64,000 nt of DNA from Gordonia jinhuaensis (GTDB lineage: Bacteria; Actinomycetota; Actinomycetes; Mycobacteriales; Mycobacteriaceae). Position numbers and translations under genes: made by a program. The DNA lies in the NCBI RefSeq assembly GCF_014639795.1, contig NZ_BMGC01000002.1, positions 111,646-175,645 on the forward strand. Reading direction: 5' to 3'. Positions within the stretch are counted from its first letter, which is position 1. Each line of letters starts with the position of its first letter. Of this stretch, positions 1-9,774 are shown in pieces. The notes under the pieces were generated by a model. That model saw only the letters and a list, made by a program, of their open reading frames with translations, had not been told where the DNA came from and searched no databases.

Positions 1-1926
1 CTAGATCCGGACCGGATAGCGCTCGTGCGAGATCTGCGGAACGATCGACCCCTCCACGAAGATGCCGTGCCACACCATGAAGATCAGCACCGTCCAGATA
101 CGTCGGCTGTTGTCGACCACACCGTCGCGGTGTTCGGTGAGCATCTGGCGTACGAAAGCCTTGTTGATCAGATGGTCCGTCTGGGACTTCTCGATGATGT
201 CGTGCGCCCAGTCGTAGAGTTCGGGACCGGCCAGCCAATGGCGGATCGGCACGGGGAAGCCCAACTTCTTGCGATGCAGCACATGCGGCGGCACGATCTG
301 CTCGAGCGCCCGGCGCAGCGCGTACTTGGTGGTGCCGTGGGAGATCTTCTGATCCACGGGAAGCCGTGAGGCCACCGAGAACACCTCGGGGTCCAGGAAT
401 GGCACACGAAGTTCCAGGGAGTTGGCCATCGTCATCTTGTCGGCCTTCACCAGGATGTCGCCGCGCAGCCAGGTGAACAGGTCCAGATGCTGCATGCGGG
501 CCACGGGATCCCAGCCACGCGAGCGCGCGTAGATCGGCGCGGTGACGTCGGTGTGGGTCCACTCCGGCCGATAGTCGCGCAGGACCGCTTGCAGGCGGGC
601 GTCGTCGAAGGAGCGGGCGTTGCCGTAGTAGCGCTCCTCGAGTGTCATGGACCCGCGGTGCAGCAGACTCTTGCCCCGCACGCCCTCGGGGATGCGGTCC
701 GACAGCGCGCCGATCCCGCGCCGCACCGACGTGGGCAACTTGTCGAACGGCGCCAGCGACAAAGGCTCCTTGTAGATGGTGTAGCCACCGAACAATTCGT
801 CGGCACCCTCGCCGGAGAGCACCACCTTGACGTGTTTACGGGCCTCCTTGGCCACGAAGTACAGCGGTACCAGTGCCGGGTCGGCGACCGGATCGTCGAG
901 ATACCAGACTATCTCGGGAATCGCCGCGGCGAACTCCTCGGGCTCGACCACCTTGACCACATGGCGTGCACCGATCGCCTCAGCCGACTCGGCAGCGACG
1001 TCGATCTCGGAGTATCCGTCGCGCCGGAAGCCGGTGGTGAACGTGATGAGGTCGGGGTTGTGCTGGATGGCCAGCGCCGCGATCGCGGTGGAGTCGATGC
1101 CGCCCGACAAGAACGATCCGACGGTCACGTCGGCGCGCATGTGCTTGGCCACCGAGTCGCGCAGCACGTCGGCGATCTCGTCGTAGCGCGCCTGCTCGGA
1201 GCCTGCCGCGAACGGACGTACCGGGAACTGCGGGGTGAAATAGCGGTGGGTGTGCGGACGCGCGCCGGGTCGCACGACCGCGTAGGTGCCCGACTCCAGG
1301 CGCCGGATGTTGGTGTGCAGACTCTCCGGTTCGGGCACGTACTGCAACTCGACATAGTGCTCGAGTGCGCGGTGGTCGAGCTCGTCGCCGAGTTCGAGGG
1401 TCTCGAGGAGGTCGAGGATCGTCTTCTTCTCACTGCCGAACGCCGTGCCGGTGGGCCCGGTGGCGATGAACAGCGGCTTGATGCCGAACGGATCGCGGGC
1501 GATGAACAGCACACGCTCCACGGTGTCCCAGATCGCGAACGCGAACATGCCGCGCAGCCGCCGCACCGAATCCGGACCCCAGTGGTGGTAGGCGGCGACG
1601 ATCGCCTCACCGTCACCCTGCGTGCGGAACTGGGCACCCACCTCGTCGGCGAGCTGCTCGCGGATCTCCAGATAGTTGTAGATCTCGCCGTTGAATGTCA
1701 GCGCATACCGCTCGGGGGCCTCCGGGGGTCCCCAACGCAGCGGCTGATGCGAGTGATCGATGTCGATGATCGACAGCCGGTTGAAGGCGAAGACGAGGTC
1801 GTCGTCGAACCATGTACCCGGTTCGTCGGGTCCGCGGTGACGCATCCGCTCGGCCGCGGTGGCGACCAGTTCTGCCGCGCCCGGGGCAGAGGAGTCCTTG
1901 GTCAGCACACCCAGCAAGCCACACAC
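1..1926 (-). CDS. asnB: Asparagine synthetase (glutamine-hydrolysing)
   Basis: Cytosolic enzyme that moves the amide nitrogen of glutamine onto an aspartyl-AMP intermediate to make asparagine. 641 aa, close to the 652 aa of the tuberculosis homologue. The GTG at 1924-1926 is chosen because it puts a cysteine at residue 2 (reads M-C-G-L-L-G), as the N-terminal-nucleophile glutaminase domain requires, and AGGAAAGGA lies 10 bases upstream. The open frame continues far upstream, but a longer protein would bury that cysteine. The C-terminal synthetase half carries the pyrophosphate loop SGGIDST. The stop codon TAG is the first codon of the window, so the gene is complete. It diverges from ctaC, as in M. 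tuberculosis. Confidence 0.95.
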   Translation of the reverse strand: MCGLLGVLTKDSSAPGAAELVATAAERMRHRGPDEPGTWFDDDLVFAFNRLSIIDIDHSHQPLRWGPPEAPERYALTFNGEIYNYLEIREQLADEVGAQFRTQGDGEAIVAAYHHWGPDSVRRLRGMFAFAIWDTVERVLFIARDPFGIKPLFIATGPTGTAFGSEKKTILDLLETLELGDELDHRALEHYVELQYVPEPESLHTNIRRLESGTYAVVRPGARPHTHRYFTPQFPVRPFAAGSEQARYDEIADVLRDSVAKHMRADVTVGSFLSGGIDSTAIAALAIQHNPDLITFTTGFRRDGYSEIDVAAESAEAIGARHVVKVVEPEEFAAAIPEIVWYLDDPVADPALVPLYFVAKEARKHVKVVLSGEGADELFGGYTIYKEPLSLAPFDKLPTSVRRGIGALSDRIPEGVRGKSLLHRGSMTLEERYYGNARSFDDARLQAVLRDYRPEWTHTDVTAPIYARSRGWDPVARMQHLDLFTWLRGDILVKADKMTMANSLELRVPFLDPEVFSVASRLPVDQKISHGTTKYALRRALEQIVPPHVLHRKKLGFPVPIRHWLAGPELYDWAHDIIEKSQTDHLINKAFVRQMLTEHRDGVVDNSRRIWTVLIFMVWHGIFVEGSIVPQISHERYPVRI

Positions 1927-2344
1927 CTGCGTAACGTCCTTTCCTCGAGTGCCCTCGTCGTCGGCGACCGCCACTACCGCGCGGAGTGCTCCACCGAACA
2001 CGTCGAGTATGCCGTACGTGCGCGGACGGTCCCGACGGGTGCGAGTCGCGGATGCTGCGTGGCGTGAGCGCATGCGGTGCCGATGGTGCTGTGGGACACC
2101 GATGTTGACCCCTGCCGCAATGCCCGAGATGTCCGGCGTGGCGCCGCCGTCGGGCCCGTGACATGCGGCGCAGGGGGTCTTGTGACACATGTCCACGTCA
2201 AGGTCGGCCCCAATCGCAAAAGGTCGTCCCGCTTGGTCTACGCTGCGTAGTACTGGCCGGGAATCCGGGTTTGCGCTGCTGCCCGAATCCGTCCCCGGCC
2301 CAGGGTCAGGTTGCGTGGTTCTCAGCATGCAGGAAGGCGTGAAA
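1927..2344. other. asnB-ctaC divergent intergenic region
   Basis: About 418 bases between two divergent starts. They hold the asnB ribosome site (AGGAAAGGA) and, at the far end, AGGAAGG at 2331-2337 for ctaC. A TGTGACACATGT stretch at about 2182 resembles half of a CRP-type site, but the second half does not match. TACGCT at about 2242 could be a -10 element, without a convincing -35. No further gene is supported; frames open through this region on both strands lack a start with a ribosome site and have no recognisable product. Confidence 0.5.
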
Positions 2345-3523
2345 TTGACACACCGTGGACGGCCCCGGACCACCGGCGATCGGGACACGATCGCCGAGCG
2401 GCTTTCTGCGACTGACGCACGGCGGGCCCGCACCGGCTCGCATCGGACCCTCAAGCGGGTCGGCGTCGTCGGTGCTCTCGGAGTCGCGGCTCTGTTGATG
2501 TCGGGTTGCAGCACGTCGCAGTGGGTCAGTTTCGGTTGGCCCACCGGCATCACCCCCGAGGCGCATTCGATGCGTCACCTGTGGCAGTGGTCGGTCATCG
2601 CGGCACTCGCAATGGGCATTCTGGTCTGGGGACTCACTTTCTGGACCATCACTTTCCACCGCCGCAAGGCCAATCAGAGCGGCTCGGACGAGTTCCCTCG
2701 CCAGACCGCCTACAACGTGCCGCTCGAGCTCTTCTACACGGCGGTGCCGTTCCTCATCATCGCGGTGCTCTTCTACTTCACGATCATCGTGCAGAACAAG
2801 GTCGAGGCGAAGAAGCCCGACCCGACCGTCGTGGTCGATGTGACGGCATTCCAGTGGAACTGGAAGTTCGGCTACCGCGATGTCACGTTCAGCGACGGCA
2901 CCAACTACAACGGCTTCGATCGCACCGGCGGACCCTTCGAGGTCCAGTCCGACAACGAGGCGACCGAGGAGAAGCCGCTCCCCGACGCCGGCAAGTCCGA
3001 TGAGATCCGCAATTACCTGCAGTTCGACAAGATCGAGACGCAGGGCAGCTCGTCGCAGATCCCGGTGCTGGTGCTTCCCACCGACGCTCGTATCGAATTC
3101 CAGATCGCCTCGGCCGACGTCATCCACTCGTTCTGGGTGCCGGAGTTCCTCTTCAAACGAGACGTGTTCCCGTTCCCGAAGCAGAACCACACCGACAATC
3201 GGTTCCAGGTGTCGCAGATTGAACGCCCTGGCGCGTTCGTCGGCCGCTGCGCGGAGATGTGCGGCACCTTCCACTCGATGATGAACTTCGAGGTCCGCGC
3301 CGTCTCCCGTCCGGCTTTCGACGCCTACATCAAGTTCCGCCGGGACAACCCCGAGGCGACGAACGCCCAGGCGCTCGAGCACATCTGCCAGACCCCGGTG
3401 GCCGTGAGCACGCATCCGTTCGACAGCCGCCGCGGCGACCAGATCGACAGCTACAAGCCCGACGAGACCACCTCCAAGGGTTCGACCACTCTCGCCAACT
3501 GCTCTCTTCCGGTAGGAGCGTGA
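2345..3523 (+). CDS. ctaC: Cytochrome c oxidase subunit II (CtaC), lipoprotein
   Basis: Subunit II of the aa3 oxidase; it carries the binuclear CuA centre that takes electrons from the cytochrome bc1 complex. Start is uncertain: AGGAAGG (2331-2337) is 7 bases before TTG 2345 but only 1 base before GTG 2339, so TTG is preferred. With that start there is a lipoprotein signal ending in the lipobox LLMSGC (Cys55), then two membrane segments, then the cupredoxin domain. CuA ligands are visible as C302-A-E-M-C306 with H310 and M313, and an earlier His in [10 protein letters not shown]. 392 aa. ctaF follows after 4 bases, forming a two-gene unit. Confidence 0.93.
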   Translation: MTHRGRPRTTGDRDTIAERLSATDARRARTGSHRTLKRVGVVGALGVAALLMSGCSTSQWVSFGWPTGITPEAHSMRHLWQWSVIAALAMGILVWGLTFWTITFHRRKANQSGSDEFPRQTAYNVPLELFYTAVPFLIIAVLFYFTIIVQNKVEAKKPDPTVVVDVTAFQWNWKFGYRDVTFSDGTNYNGFDRTGGPFEVQSDNEATEEKPLPDAGKSDEIRNYLQFDKIETQGSSSQIPVLVLPTDARIEFQIASADVIHSFWVPEFLFKRDVFPFPKQNHTDNRFQVSQIERPGAFVGRCAEMCGTFHSMMNFEVRAVSRPAFDAYIKFRRDNPEATNAQALEHICQTPVAVSTHPFDSRRGDQIDSYKPDETTSKGSTTLANCSLPVGA

Positions 3524-3527
3524 CCAG

Positions 3528-3944
3528 ATGCATATCGAAGCACGGTTGTTCGAGGGGCTGACAGCCTTCTTCTTCGGCGCGGCCATCCTCTATGGCCTCT
3601 GCACCGGTCTGTCGAGCCATCACGTCGAATGGGTCGGCACCGTCGGCATCGTCATGTCCGGTGGACTGACGCTGATCATCGGTACCTACTTCCGGTTCGT
3701 CGCACGTCGCGTCGACATCCGCCCGGAGGACTACGAGGACGCCGAGGTCAGCGATGGCGCCGGCGAGCTCGGCTTCTTCAGCCCGGGTAGCTGGTGGCCC
3801 ATCCTGATCGCCGGCTCGGCGGCACTGTTCGCCATCGGCGGCGCCACCGGCAACTTCTGGTTCTCGATCTTCGCGGTGCTCTGCATCCTGGGATCCGCCG
3901 CGGGTCTGGTGTTCGAGTACTACGTCGGACCCGAGAAGCACTGA
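3528..3944 (+). CDS. ctaF: Cytochrome c oxidase subunit IV, actinobacterial type (CtaF)
   Basis: Small membrane subunit specific to the actinobacterial aa3 oxidase (Rv2199c family). 138 aa with about four hydrophobic segments: an N-terminal pair (around residues 8-27 and 35-55), then a polar loop rich in Asp/Glu ([17 protein letters not shown]), then another pair (about 86-105 and 109-128). The acidic loop is typical of the family. It starts 4 bases after the ctaC stop and is very probably translated from the same message. A strong hairpin follows at 3977-4010. Confidence 0.9.
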   Translation: MHIEARLFEGLTAFFFGAAILYGLCTGLSSHHVEWVGTVGIVMSGGLTLIIGTYFRFVARRVDIRPEDYEDAEVSDGAGELGFFSPGSWWPILIAGSAALFAIGGATGNFWFSIFAVLCILGSAAGLVFEYYVGPEKH

Positions 3945-3954
3945 TCGCCCCAGC

Positions 3955-4515
3955 GTGACACGTCACGACTTCAGGCAAAGCCGACCTCACATCATCGTGA
4001 GGTCGGCTTTGTCGTCCGAACTCACCTCATCGGATCTCGCGGAGATCCGACATCTGTGCGACCTCGCCTTCGACGGAGATTTCGACGACAACGACTTCGA
4101 CCACGCCCTGGGCGGCACGCATGCGCTCGCGTACGTCGACGAGCGTCTGGTCGGGCACGCATCCGTGGTGCCGAGATCGATGGTCCTCGGGCGGTCGGAT
4201 GCCCGCTGTGGCTATGTCGAGGCCGTGGCGACGGCACCCGACCATCGGCGCCAGGGGATCGGCTCGTCGTTGATGGAGGTCGTCGAGGAGGCCATCGTCG
4301 ACGATGCGCGCTTCGGTGCCCTGGCCGCCAGCGAGGCAGGTCGTCCGCTCTACATCGGCCGCGGCTGGTCGCAGTGGAGGGGACAGTTGTACGCGTTCAC
4401 CCCCGAGGGTCGTGTCCGTACGCCCTCGGATGAGGGATCGGTCTTCGTATTCGGCGAGGGCCTCGATCTGGACGCCGAGCTCACCTGCGACCAGCGCAGC
4501 GGAGACCTCTGGTAG
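3955..4515 (+). CDS. Aminoglycoside 2'-N-acetyltransferase, AAC(2') family
   Basis: GNAT-fold acetyltransferase of 186 aa that matches the mycobacterial AAC(2')-I family along its whole length. Shared features include LGG-HAL, the run RCGYVEAVATAPDHRRQG (substrate strand plus the acetyl-CoA loop RRQGIG), FGAL-AS, the segment RTPSDEGSVFV and the C-terminal GDLW whose terminal carboxylate lines the aminoglycoside site in the solved tuberculosis enzyme. Family members acetylate the 2'-amino group of aminoglycosides; their physiological role is unsettled. GTG 3955 is chosen because the first beta-strand needs residues about 10-18; GTG 3997 is an alternative. The ctaCF hairpin (3977-4010) lies inside the first 19 codons. 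M. tuberculosis keeps its aac(2') elsewhere and has mmpS3 and Rv2197c here. Confidence 0.85.
   Translation: MTRHDFRQSRPHIIVRSALSSELTSSDLAEIRHLCDLAFDGDFDDNDFDHALGGTHALAYVDERLVGHASVVPRSMVLGRSDARCGYVEAVATAPDHRRQGIGSSLMEVVEEAIVDDARFGALAASEAGRPLYIGRGWSQWRGQLYAFTPEGRVRTPSDEGSVFVFGEGLDLDAELTCDQRSGDLW
3977..4010 (+). terminator. Perfect 14-bp hairpin after ctaF, inside the 5' end of aac(2')
   Basis: Left arm AAAGCCGACCTCAC (3977-3990), loop ATCATC, right arm GTGAGGTCGGCTTT (3997-4010), with no mismatch. Position 33 bases after the ctaF stop and a TTT tail at the stem base suggest intrinsic termination of the ctaCF message. Because it overlaps the first codons of the acetyltransferase, it may also act as an attenuator for that gene. 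Confidence 0.75.
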
Positions 4516-4881
4516 CGCGGCTCATCTTCTCAGCCTGATTCACTGACGCACGTGGTTGCGGACGGCATAGCCAGCTGCGCGGGAGCGGAACTGGCTGGGG
4601 GTGTTCGCGCGCAACCAGTTCTGATGTGATCGCCCGTGCGACGTAACCAGTCCTGACGGCGTGACGCCCCCGCTCAACCAGTTCCCCCGCGACGAGTTCC
4701 CGCACGACGCGAGATTTGACGCGATGACCCACGGGGTAGGGGAGGGGAGCAGTCGCAGGATCGCGGCGGTACCTGGATTCCCCGCGCTGTCTGGCCCTGT
4801 GTGCGCGGTCTGCGGGCACAGACGTGGACGGAACGCGGGCGCAGCTCGACCTCGGCACACTCGCTCCACGACCCCGACATA
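4516..4881. other. Unassigned intergenic stretch with GAACTGGTTG-like repeats
   Basis: About 365 bases between aac(2') and the qcrB terminator without a supported gene. On the minus strand the motif GAACTGGTTG or close variants recurs at about 4676, 4646, 4612 and, inverted, at 4590, spaced 30-40 bases apart. A minus-strand frame across it reads plausible amino acids in places but has neither a ribosome site nor a recognisable domain. It may be a decayed repeat element or gene remnant. Confidence 0.35.
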
Positions 4882-4920
4882 CGACAGTGCCCGTATCCCA
4901 ATGGGATACGGGCACTGTCG
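4882..4920 (-). terminator. Long perfect hairpin downstream of qcrB
   Basis: CGACAGTGCCCGTATCCC pairs completely with its complement across a 3-base loop (CCC-AAT-GGG), giving an 18-bp stem 16 bases beyond the qcrB stop. It is the likely terminator of the ctaE-qcrCAB message and may also insulate aac(2') on the other strand. No long U tract follows, as is common in actinobacteria. Confidence 0.8.
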
Positions 4921-4936
4921 GTGAGTTCGACTCAGA

Positions 4937-6565
4937 TCACTCCAGCTCTCGCGGCTGGCCGTTGCGGGCCTGCAGCTCGGTGAGAGCCTCGTGCTCGGCG
5001 CGGTGCGCCCTCTCGTCGTTCTCGGCGTTGATCTTCTGCTCCTCCGGCGGATCGGCGACCAGGATGCCGGTACCGGGCTGTCCGCCGGCGCCGAGCTTGT
5101 TCATCCGCTTCGGCAGAGCAGCGCCCTGGTACGGCAGCGGGATGGGATGTCCGTGCTCGTCGATCGGGCCGAGCGGCTGATGCAGCTCGATGTACTCGCC
5201 GTTCGCCTGACGCTTGATGATGCCGGTCTCGATGCCGTGTTCGAGGGTGAACCGGTCGCTGCGCTGCAGCGCCAGGGCCCAGCGGTAGGCGATGAAGTAC
5301 GCGATCGGCGGCACGATGATCAGGCCGATGCGGCCCATCCACGTTGTCGCGTTCAGCGAGATGTGGAACTTCAGCGCAATGATGTCGTTCATGCAGCTCA
5401 GAGTCATCACGGCGTAGAACGAGATGGCCATCGCACCGATCGCGGTACGCACCGGGACGTCACGCGGACGCTGCAGCAGGTTGTGGTGCGCATCGTCGCC
5501 GGTGAGCTTCTTCTCGATGAACGGGTAGGCGATCATCAGGGCGAACACAACGCCCACGATGACGACCACCCAGAACACTGCCGGGATCATGTACTTGTTG
5601 CCGAAGTAGATCTCCCACGCCGGCATCAGGCGAGCCAGGCCGTCTGTCCACATCATGTAGATGTCGGGCTGCGAGCCGGCCGAGACGTGTGCCGGGTTGT
5701 ACGGACCGAGCACCCAGATCGGGTTGATCTGGAAGACACCCGCCATGATCGCCAGGATGCCGAAGGTCACCGCGAAGAATGCACCCGACTTGACCGCGAA
5801 CACCGGGAGGATGCGCACACCCACCACGTTCTTCTCGGTGCGACCGGGGCCGGGGAACTGCGTGTGCTTCTGGTACCAGACCAGCGCCAGGTGGGCGCCG
5901 ATCAGGGCCAGAATGATGCCCGGGATCAGCAGGATGTGCAGCACGTACATGCGCGGGATGATGATGTCGCCGGGGAAGTCACCGCCGAACAGCGCCCAGT
6001 GGACCCAGGTGCCGATGATCGGGATGCCCAGGACGATGCCGGAGGCCGCGGCGCGGACACCGGTGCCCGAGAGCAGGTCGTCGGGCAGCGAGTAGCCGAA
6101 GAAGCCCTCGAACATCGCCAGGATCAGCAGGAAGCAGCCGATGACCCAGTTGGCCTCACGCGGACGACGGAACGCACCGGTGAAGAAGATGCGCGCCATG
6201 TGCACGATGATCGAGGCGGCGAACAGCAGTGCTGCCCAGTGGTGGATCTGACGCACGAACAGACCGCCGCGGACCTCGAAGGAGAGGTCGAGTGCGGTCT
6301 CGTAGGCGCGGCTCATCATCACACCGTTGAGCGGCTGGTAGGCACCGTGATAGGTGACCTCCTGCATCGACGGATCGAAGAACAGGCTCAGGTAGATACC
6401 CGAGATGAGGAGCACCACGAAGCTGTAGAGCGCGATCTCACCCAGCAGGAATGACCAGTGCGTGGGGAAGACCTTGTTGATCTGACGCCGGATGCCCGGC
6501 GCCAAGTGATAGCGGGAGTCGATCTCGTCAGCCTGAAAGGCGACCCGCTCGCCGACCTTGCTCAT
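4937..6565 (-). CDS. qcrB: Cytochrome bc1 complex cytochrome b subunit (QcrB)
   Basis: Membrane core of the menaquinol:cytochrome c reductase; it carries the two b hemes and both quinone sites, and its family is the target of the imidazopyridine class of tuberculosis drugs. 542 aa, usual for actinobacteria, which have a C-terminal extension beyond the eight helices. Visible features are the heme-ligand region around [20 protein letters not shown], the loop QPDIYMMW in the place where proteobacteria have PEWY, and a polar tail after the last helix. The ATG overlaps the qcrA stop as ATGA. Last gene of the leftward ctaE-qcrC-qcrA-qcrB run; the hairpin at 4882-4920 follows. Confidence 0.96.
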   Translation of the reverse strand: MSKVGERVAFQADEIDSRYHLAPGIRRQINKVFPTHWSFLLGEIALYSFVVLLISGIYLSLFFDPSMQEVTYHGAYQPLNGVMMSRAYETALDLSFEVRGGLFVRQIHHWAALLFAASIIVHMARIFFTGAFRRPREANWVIGCFLLILAMFEGFFGYSLPDDLLSGTGVRAAASGIVLGIPIIGTWVHWALFGGDFPGDIIIPRMYVLHILLIPGIILALIGAHLALVWYQKHTQFPGPGRTEKNVVGVRILPVFAVKSGAFFAVTFGILAIMAGVFQINPIWVLGPYNPAHVSAGSQPDIYMMWTDGLARLMPAWEIYFGNKYMIPAVFWVVVIVGVVFALMIAYPFIEKKLTGDDAHHNLLQRPRDVPVRTAIGAMAISFYAVMTLSCMNDIIALKFHISLNATTWMGRIGLIIVPPIAYFIAYRWALALQRSDRFTLEHGIETGIIKRQANGEYIELHQPLGPIDEHGHPIPLPYQGAALPKRMNKLGAGGQPGTGILVADPPEEQKINAENDERAHRAEHEALTELQARNGQPRELE

Positions 6566-7734
6566 CCCTTGTCCTTCCCCTGGCCGCGCTCCCAGAAGGC
6601 GGGTCCGACGGGTTCGATGAAATCACCGGCGGCAACCAGGTAACCCTGATTGTTCACCGTGAGCGGCAGCTGTGCCAGTGCGCGGGCAGCCGGGCCGAAC
6701 ACCGGCTTGCCGTATTCCAGTGCGTTGAACTGCGACTGGTGGCAGGGGCACAGGATGCGGTTGGTCTGCTGCTCGTAGAGCGATGTGGGGCAGCCCAGGT
6801 GCGAGCAGACCTTCGTGTAGGCGTAGTAGTCGCCGTAGTTGAAGCTCTCCTGACCCTTGCGCTTGATCACGCGCGCAGCGTCCTCGGGACGCAGACGAAT
6901 CAGCATCACCGGGTTACGCACACCCTTGAGGCCCTCGACGAGCTTCTCGCGGGACTCTTCGGTCTCGCCGAAGCCGTCGGAGTTGCGCCACGGGAACACC
7001 GTCTCCATGCCGCCGGCGTCGAGGTCCTCGGGGCGGACCAGAGTGACCGAGTGCGGGTCGCCGGTGTCGCGGCGCAGGAACACGGGCTCGTTCGGTGTGG
7101 CCGGGTTGTTGTAGATCGGCGACCAGCCGGTGTGCCACAGCGGAGCGTTCTTGCCCTTGGCCCACGGGTTCTTGATGATGCCGCCGGCCAACGCGACGAT
7201 GCCGGTGAAGGCGAAGACGCCGAGGCCGAAGGCGGCCGATCCCATGATCATCTTGCGGCGGGGGAGCGTGGAGCTCTCCAGAGCGTCGGTGAACATCGCC
7301 GAGGTGGTCTTGCGGTCGACCTCCGATGAACCGCCGTCGTGGCGGTCCTGCACCGAGATCTCGTCGGGGATGAACTTCTTCGTGTACTGGACCAGGCCGA
7401 TACCGATCGACAGGATGCTCAAGCCGAAGGTGATGCCCAGCAGCGGCGTGTTGAGCGTGTACCACCAGTAGTGCTTCTGGTCGGGGAGAGCGAAACGCCA
7501 GTGGCCCCAGCAGAACACCACGAAACACAGCGCAGCGGACACGCCGGCGAGGATGAACCAGAAGGACACCGAGCGCGCGGCCCGCTTTTCCTTCTTGGTG
7601 CCGGGAACGGGGAACCGTTCCTGGCGGTAGATGATGTCGACACCGTCGAGGTTGGTGCCCAGCGTGACGAGATCGTCATGTGACATCCCGTCGAGCTCCT
7701 CTGGACTCGGTGTCGGTTTCGTCGAATCGCTCAT
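6562..7734 (-). CDS. qcrA: Rieske iron-sulfur subunit of the bc1 complex (QcrA)
   Basis: Carries the 2Fe-2S cluster that accepts the first electron from menaquinol. 390 aa, with the long actinobacterial N-terminus holding three membrane segments before the Rieske domain. Cluster ligands are seen in CSHLGC and CPCHQSQF, the two halves of the C-x-H...C-x-x-H signature, whose outer cysteines also form the Rieske disulfide. The start at 7734 is chosen because ATG overlaps the qcrC stop as ATGA; the frame extends 19 codons further into qcrC without support. It in turn overlaps qcrB by 4 bases. Confidence 0.95.
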   Translation of the reverse strand: MSDSTKPTPSPEELDGMSHDDLVTLGTNLDGVDIIYRQERFPVPGTKKEKRAARSVSFWFILAGVSAALCFVVFCWGHWRFALPDQKHYWWYTLNTPLLGITFGLSILSIGIGLVQYTKKFIPDEISVQDRHDGGSSEVDRKTTSAMFTDALESSTLPRRKMIMGSAAFGLGVFAFTGIVALAGGIIKNPWAKGKNAPLWHTGWSPIYNNPATPNEPVFLRRDTGDPHSVTLVRPEDLDAGGMETVFPWRNSDGFGETEESREKLVEGLKGVRNPVMLIRLRPEDAARVIKRKGQESFNYGDYYAYTKVCSHLGCPTSLYEQQTNRILCPCHQSQFNALEYGKPVFGPAARALAQLPLTVNNQGYLVAAGDFIEPVGPAFWERGQGKDKG

Positions 7735-8672
7735 CTGCGTGATCCAATCCACATCGCCGCGCCAACAACCGCGACCACTCCGATAGCCCACATGACCATG
7801 CCCTCAGACACCGGTCCGAAACCGCCGAGGTCGAGACCGCCCTGCGGATTCGACGTCGTCGCGTACTTGACGTACCCGATGATGTCGCGCTTCTCCTCGA
7901 GGGAGAGCTGACGATCGGAGAACTTCGGCATGTTCTGCGGCCCGGTCACCATCGCGGTGTAGATCTGCTGCTCGTTGGCCGGCCCCAGCGGCGGTGCGAA
8001 CTTGCCGGAGGACAGCGCGCCGCCCCTGCCCGTGAAGTTGTGGCATGAGGCGCAGTTCAGTCGGAACAGCTCACTGCCGCGACCGAGGTCGTTGCCCTTG
8101 AGTTCGCCCATCTCGATGATCGGCAGACCGTCGGCGCCAACCTTGATCGAACCGTCGGCGTTGTGTGCGTAGAGGACACGCGGACCGCCGCCGACCGACT
8201 GGACGTATGCGCCGAGCTGGTCGATCTGTGCCTCGGTGAACTTGGGTGCCTTGCGGACCACCTGGGCCTCACCACGCACCGCGGGCATACGACCCGAGGA
8301 TACCTGGAAGTACACGGCGGCGTCGCCCACACCGATCAGTGAAGGACCGCGATCGGGAACTCCGTCGAGGTTCGCGCCGTGACAGGTGATGCACGAGTTG
8401 TCGTACAGCTTCTTCCCGTCGTCGACCATCGAGGCAGTCGAGTCGGCGTCGGCCGTGGCCACCTGGGGCTTGGGGGTGATCGCCGTGGCGATACCGCCGG
8501 CCACGACGAGGCCTGAAAGCAGCAACACCGCGCCGGATGCCCGGCGACGGAGCTTGCGGCGACGCTTGGCCTGCCGCGGGCTCCGCGACCGGTCACTGGT
8601 GGTCGATGTGTCAGACCCGGCTGCACCGTCGGACTGACCATCGGCCGACGGTAGCGGTGGAGATGAACTCAT
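7731..8672 (-). CDS. qcrC: Diheme cytochrome c subunit of the bc1 complex (QcrC)
   Basis: Actinobacteria lack a soluble cytochrome c; this membrane-anchored diheme protein passes electrons straight to CuA of the oxidase. 313 aa: a basic N-terminus and signal anchor (about residues 46-66), two cytochrome c domains with heme motifs C94-ITCH98 and C207-ASCH211, and a C-terminal membrane helix. A purine-rich GAGAGA lies about 6 bases before the ATG. It overlaps qcrA by ATGA. A hairpin (8718-8746) separates it from ctaE. Confidence 0.95.
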   Translation of the reverse strand: MSSSPPLPSADGQSDGAAGSDTSTTSDRSRSPRQAKRRRKLRRRASGAVLLLSGLVVAGGIATAITPKPQVATADADSTASMVDDGKKLYDNSCITCHGANLDGVPDRGPSLIGVGDAAVYFQVSSGRMPAVRGEAQVVRKAPKFTEAQIDQLGAYVQSVGGGPRVLYAHNADGSIKVGADGLPIIEMGELKGNDLGRGSELFRLNCASCHNFTGRGGALSSGKFAPPLGPANEQQIYTAMVTGPQNMPKFSDRQLSLEEKRDIIGYVKYATTSNPQGGLDLGGFGPVSEGMVMWAIGVVAVVGAAMWIGSRR

Positions 8673-8717
8673 CTGTATCTCTCTACTAGACGGGATTCAT
8701 TTGTGGTGTACCGCCGG

Positions 8718-8746
8718 TGCGGGTCGCGACAAACGGGCGACCCGCA
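8718..8746 (-). terminator. Hairpin between ctaE and qcrC
   Basis: TGCGGGTCGC (8718-8727) pairs with GCGACCCGCA (8737-8746) around a 9-base loop. It stands in the 81-base gap between ctaE and qcrC, so it could reduce read-through and set the ratio of oxidase subunit III to bc1 subunits, or protect a processed message end. No U tract is present. Confidence 0.5.
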
Positions 8747-8753
8747 TCGCCGA

Positions 8754-9365
8754 CTACCTGATGAAGTAGATGGTCGCGAACAGCGCGATCCACACGATGT
8801 CCACGAAGTGCCAGTAATAGGAGACGACGATCGCCGCGGTCGCCTGCGCCGGGGTGAACTTCGAGAGCTTCGTACGTACGAGCAGGAAGATGAAGGCGAT
8901 CAGGCCGCCCACCACATGCAGGCCGTGGAAACCGGTGGCCATGTAGAAGACCGAGCCGTACACGCTCGAGGAGAGCGTGGTGCCCTCGTTGACGAGGTTG
9001 TAGTACTCGTAGGCCTGGCCGCAGACGAAGATGAAGCCCATCACGAAGGTGAGCAGATACCAGCGGCGCAGACCGAACACGTCGCCGCGCTCAGCCGAGA
9101 ACACACCCATCTGGCACGTCACCGACGAGAGAATGAGGATGCACGTCACCGGGACGGCTTCGGCGAGGTTCAGATGCGTGGGATGCGGCGGCCAATCACC
9201 ACCCGAATTGGCTCGGGCGACGAAGTACATCGCAAACAAACCCGCGAAGAACATGAGCTCGCTGGACAGCCACACGATGGTGCCGACGCTGACCATGTTG
9301 GGACGGTTCAGCGAGTGCACGCGCTGGGTGATGGCTGTTCCCGAGGTACCTGCAGCGCTAGTCAC
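8754..9365 (-). CDS. ctaE: Cytochrome c oxidase subunit III (CtaE)
   Basis: Core subunit III of the aa3 oxidase, thought to stabilise the active site and proton uptake. 203 aa with five hydrophobic segments, the short actinobacterial form; conserved stretches include [26 protein letters not shown] and [10 protein letters not shown]. The start is GTG 9365; there is no ribosome site, but CATACT lies 6 bases upstream on the minus strand, so the message may be leaderless. First gene of the ctaE-qcrCAB run. Confidence 0.93.
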   Translation of the reverse strand: MTSAAGTSGTAITQRVHSLNRPNMVSVGTIVWLSSELMFFAGLFAMYFVARANSGGDWPPHPTHLNLAEAVPVTCILILSSVTCQMGVFSAERGDVFGLRRWYLLTFVMGFIFVCGQAYEYYNLVNEGTTLSSSVYGSVFYMATGFHGLHVVGGLIAFIFLLVRTKLSKFTPAQATAAIVVSYYWHFVDIVWIALFATIYFIR

Positions 9366-9774
9366 ACGAGAAGTATGACGGTTCGTAGTAACCGCTGACT
9401 ACTTGGGTCCCGAAAATGATTCGGGGTATTCGCTGACCTGCAGGTAGGCCCGTGTTTCGCCACCGCCACGGGCGTGTCGGACTCGTCCGTTTGCGGGCGT
9501 GGACGCGTGTGGGACAGCCGTCGAGCGGCGGTGCGCCATGTCGGTCTTGCCGCAGACGTCCGCTGCCAGAGCGGTTTTCGGCCTCGGGTGAATCCACGAG
9601 TGATTCGGACCGCGGTGGTCACCGGCACCGACGACGACTGCCCGATCGGCTCGATCACGGGCGGGTTCGGATGTGTCGGCCGGACATGGGAATCTACGGG
9701 ATACGGGAGAAGACAGCAGTGGGCAGCGGTTCCGATGGCGGGAACATCAGTGGCTACCGACGTGAGTGGCTGAC
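9366..9774. other. Intergenic region upstream of ctaE, no gene seen
   Basis: About 410 bases between the divergent ctaE and the gene at 9814. It contains the putative ctaE -10 element CATACT (minus strand, 9372-9377). The rest shows no convincing promoter or structure; overlapping open frames on both strands have irregular composition and no recognisable product. Confidence 0.4.

Noticed and set aside
487-2067. Long open frame antisense to asnB
   Set aside because: Arises from the high-GC codon pattern of asnB; no ribosome site, no recognisable domain, and asnB itself is certain.
2170-2200. CRP-type site (TGTGACACATGT) upstream of ctaC
   Set aside because: Only one half matches TGTGA-N6-TCACA; the other half diverges too much to call.
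3997-3999. GTG 3997 as the start of aac(2')
   Set aside because: It would remove the first beta-strand found in AAC(2') homologues and lies in the hairpin arm; kept only as an alternative.
4991-6454. Long plus-strand open frame opposite qcrB
   Set aside because: His/Asp/Arg-rich composition typical of an antisense frame to a membrane protein gene; no family resemblance.
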